Source: an uncultured Clostridia bacterium (GTDB lineage: Bacteria; Bacillota; Clostridia; Christensenellales; Pumilibacteraceae). From it: a stretch of DNA of 6,939 nt. The notes below the pieces were generated by a model. It had not been told where the DNA came from. It made no database searches and saw only the letters and a program-made list of their open reading frames with translations. Each line of letters opens with the position of its first letter. Positions within the stretch are counted from its first letter, which is position 1. The stretch covers positions 1 to 6,939 of the forward strand of contig USEG01000047.1 of NCBI GenBank assembly GCA_900553555.1, given 5' to 3'. The translations under genes and the position numbers were made by a program. Of this stretch, positions 5,488 through 6,939 are shown in pieces.

Positions 5488-6069
5488 TCAATGCAAATAA
5501 CGCCACAACGCTCGCCGTACCGCAGCGGACGACGCCGCCTCTTCGGTAGAAAAAGTCACGAGCGGAAGATCGGCCTTTTCCAATATTTCGGCGACTTTTC
5601 TGTCGCGCTCGCGTCTGTCGGCGCGCAAGTGGCTGCTGTCGTTAAGCTCGATGACCACCAACGGAGAAAACTCCTTGTCGGCAATGACAAAATCGACTAT
5701 GCGGAACAATTCGTTGCGATAGGAGTTGTAATTAAGCTTATCGACAAGCGAGACAAGAGAAGTTTGCGCCAATATCTCGTACCTTCCGCCGTAAAGATCC
5801 CTAAGCAGCATATACAGGTTGTACTCGGGCGGCGTGAGTATGTGCGGCTTTTTCGCATACCGCGTTGCGGCCGCTTCGTAAGGCGCTATTTGTTCGGGAG
5901 TTTTTTCGCTCTCCTTTTTGAGCATAGCGCCGCCGATTATTACAAGCAGCGCCGCCGCCAGCCAAAGGCCTGCCTTAAAAAAGGAAGTAAGCTGAGGGAA
6001 AATTATCGTAATACACGCGCAAGCAATACCTGCGAATATGACCAAAAGTCCGCTTAATCGATATTTCAT
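5488..6069 (-). CDS. Membrane-anchored DUF2726 domain protein (predicted nuclease-like fold)
   Basis: The protein has 193 residues. Two hydrophobic segments at about 7-26 and 33-48 form an N-terminal hairpin anchor, followed by a soluble domain (about 75-193) that would face the cytoplasm. That domain begins LTPPEYNLYMLLRDL and carries the marks of DUF2726: VDFVIAD (Asp126), VVIELNDSSH (Glu141, Asp144, His147) and the basic ADRRERDRKVAEIL, ending LPLVTF. DUF2726 is generally regarded as related to restriction-endonuclease-like folds, with the Asp and Glu as putative metal ligands. No activity can be claimed here. The ATG at 6069 has GAGG at 6077-6074, only 4 nt upstream. The gene starts 10 bp beyond the U-run of the jag terminator with no recognisable promoter, so expression may rely on read-through or a promoter inside jag. 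It ends in TGA. Confidence 0.85.
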   Translation of the reverse strand: MKYRLSGLLVIFAGIACACITIIFPQLTSFFKAGLWLAAALLVIIGGAMLKKESEKTPEQIAPYEAAATRYAKKPHILTPPEYNLYMLLRDLYGGRYEILAQTSLVSLVDKLNYNSYRNELFRIVDFVIADKEFSPLVVIELNDSSHLRADRRERDRKVAEILEKADLPLVTFSTEEAASSAAVRRALWRYLH

Positions 6070-6079
6070 ATTGCCTCAC

Positions 6080-6106
6080 AAAAAACGCCCGCAAAAAATA
6101 CGGGCG
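6080..6106 (-). terminator. Intrinsic terminator after khpB/jag
   Basis: A 6-bp GC-only stem (CGCCCG / CGGGCG) with a 9-nt A/T-rich loop is followed on the minus strand by six T residues (6085-6080). It begins 8 bp after the jag stop codon. A T-run also flanks the other side (6109-6116), so it could work in both directions, though no plus-strand gene approaches it. It stands between jag and the DUF2726 gene. Confidence 0.85.
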
Positions 6107-6114
6107 GTGTTTTT

Positions 6115-6939
6115 TTATTGATTTTCGGTGGACGCTTCGACGGGCGCGGCAACATTTGTTTTTGCCGTGCGGTCATAACGTCTGCGCGTGCGTTTGGGAA
6201 TGATGACTACGCGTCTTGCAGGCTCTTTACCCTCGCTCTTCGTAAATACTCTGTCGTTGCCGTTGAGCGTCGCGTGAATGATTTTGCGCTGCGCACTGTT
6301 CATGGGCTCAAGCGTAACCTTGCGGCCCGTGCGCACGGCTTTTGCCGCCATGCGGTTTGCCATTGCTATCAAAGTCTTTTCGCGATGTTCGCGATAACCT
6401 TTGCAGTCGAGTCTTACGGCAAGGTGCTTGTCTTCGCCTTCTTCCACGGCGCGCTTGCAAAGCTGCTGAATGGCGTCCAGCACTTCTCCGTGATGTCCTA
6501 TTACGGCGGTATCCTGCGTGACTATCTCTATGTCGAGACAGCCCTTGTCGGTATTGATGATAAGCGTCGCGTCCACTCCCATGAGGGGCAGCAAATTATT
6601 GAGATATGTGCGGGCAAGCTCTACTTGCTCTTCGCTTACGGGTTTTATGGGTTCGTCGCCGTGCGCTTGCTGCGGCGCTTCTTCCGGCTTAAATGCGGCT
6701 TGCTCGTAAGAGGGCGCACGGGAAGACTCTTTTTTTGCGGCCTTCTCGCGACGCGGTTTTTCGGCGCGCGGTTCGCGTTTTTCGTATACATCTAAATTGC
6801 CGCTCGTAAAAACGCTTTCTTCCGTATCGCTGCCCGACTGCGATTTTTGGCTGTAAGCCTCGTCGTCGAAAGTGATGCGCACTTTTGCTTTTCTCAGCCA
6901 ACTGCCGCTGCACAGCACCTCGATATCCACATCGTCTAT
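6115..6939 (-). CDS. khpB: RNA-binding protein KhpB/Jag (KH and R3H domains), 5' end off window
   Basis: KhpB (Jag, SpoIIIJ-associated protein) is a cytoplasmic RNA-binding protein, known in Gram-positive bacteria to pair with KhpA and to affect cell division and elongation. Of the protein, 274 residues are visible and the reading frame stays open to the window edge. The first ~20 (DVDIEVLCSGSW, then KAKVRI) fit the end of the Jag N-terminal domain. A charged, low-complexity linker of about 75 residues follows. Next come a KH domain with VIGHHGEVLDAIQQL as its GxxG loop, and an R3H domain with LEPMNSAQRKIIHATL (Arg and His of RxxxH) and SEGKEPARRVVIIPK. A basic RRRYDR tail and a short acidic/polar end follow. 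The GxxG loop has His-His where basic residues are common. In most relatives yidC lies directly upstream, which would be just outside this window. Confidence 0.95.
   Translation of the reverse strand: MDDVDIEVLCSGSWLRKAKVRITFDDEAYSQKSQSGSDTEESVFTSGNLDVYEKREPRAEKPRREKAAKKESSRAPSYEQAAFKPEEAPQQAHGDEPIKPVSEEQVELARTYLNNLLPLMGVDATLIINTDKGCLDIEIVTQDTAVIGHHGEVLDAIQQLCKRAVEEGEDKHLAVRLDCKGYREHREKTLIAMANRMAAKAVRTGRKVTLEPMNSAQRKIIHATLNGNDRVFTKSEGKEPARRVVIIPKRTRRRYDRTAKTNVAAPVEASTENQ

Noticed and set aside
5491..6057. Plus-strand open frame almost co-extensive with the DUF2726 gene
   Set aside because: The minus-strand frame has membrane helices and DUF2726 motifs. The plus frame is an Arg-rich shadow with no recognisable features.
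6118..6795. Plus-strand open frame opposite khpB/jag
   Set aside because: The opposite strand encodes unmistakable KH and R3H domains. The plus frame is explained by codon bias of the antisense gene.
1..6939. Mobile element, CRISPR array, toxin-antitoxin pair, tRNA or rRNA
   Set aside because: No transposase or integrase motifs, regularly spaced repeats, paired small genes or structural-RNA signatures were found. Intergenic gaps are all under about 210 bp and are accounted for.

Overview
The window is a 6.9 kb bacterial segment with eight protein genes, all on the minus strand, so transcription runs from position 6939 towards position 1. It is the Jag/RsmG/MnmE neighbourhood that in many bacteria lies near oriC. 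The genes look like a low- to mid-GC Bacillota (Clostridia-like) organism. The support for this is AGGAGG-type Shine-Dalgarno sites, GTG starts, a Gram-positive-style lipoprotein binding protein, DUF975 and KhpB/Jag family members, and textbook SigA-type promoters. TGA is used as an ordinary stop, so this is not a Mycoplasma-type code. I cannot name the genus.

Layout in direction of transcription: (1) 6939-6115, the 3' part of khpB/jag (KH and R3H RNA-binding protein), closed by a strong intrinsic terminator. (2) 6069-5488, a small membrane-anchored DUF2726 protein with a predicted nuclease-like fold. (3) 5487-5279, an AT-rich regulatory region with a perfect promoter, a dyad over its -35 box and three helically phased TGCATAAA motifs. 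(4) 5278-2674, a three-gene polar amino-acid ABC importer (lipoprotein, permease, ATPase) with a hairpin after the lipoprotein gene and a terminator at the end. (5) 2587-1922, rsmG (16S rRNA m7G methyltransferase), whose promoter is placed so that the mRNA should be leaderless. (6) 1820-870, a DUF975 polytopic membrane protein with its own perfect promoter. (7) 806-1, the first 268 codons of mnmE (tRNA modification GTPase), running off the window in the middle of the G3 motif.

How the genes relate: jag, rsmG and mnmE are conserved translation/RNA genes that in many bacteria form one block (rnpA-yidC-jag-mnmE-mnmG-rsmG). Here an amino-acid importer, a DUF2726 gene and a DUF975 gene lie among them, rsmG precedes mnmE, and each unit has its own promoter. 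All three visible promoters are exact TTGACA-17 bp-TATAAT matches. The main oddities are the probable leaderless rsmG, the importer ATPase with an additional ~65-residue charged segment between Walker A and the Q-loop, and the dyad/operator candidates ahead of the importer operon. I see no mobile element, CRISPR array, tRNA or rRNA. I also see no convincing new multi-gene system; the region is a rearranged housekeeping locus with a few unusual details.
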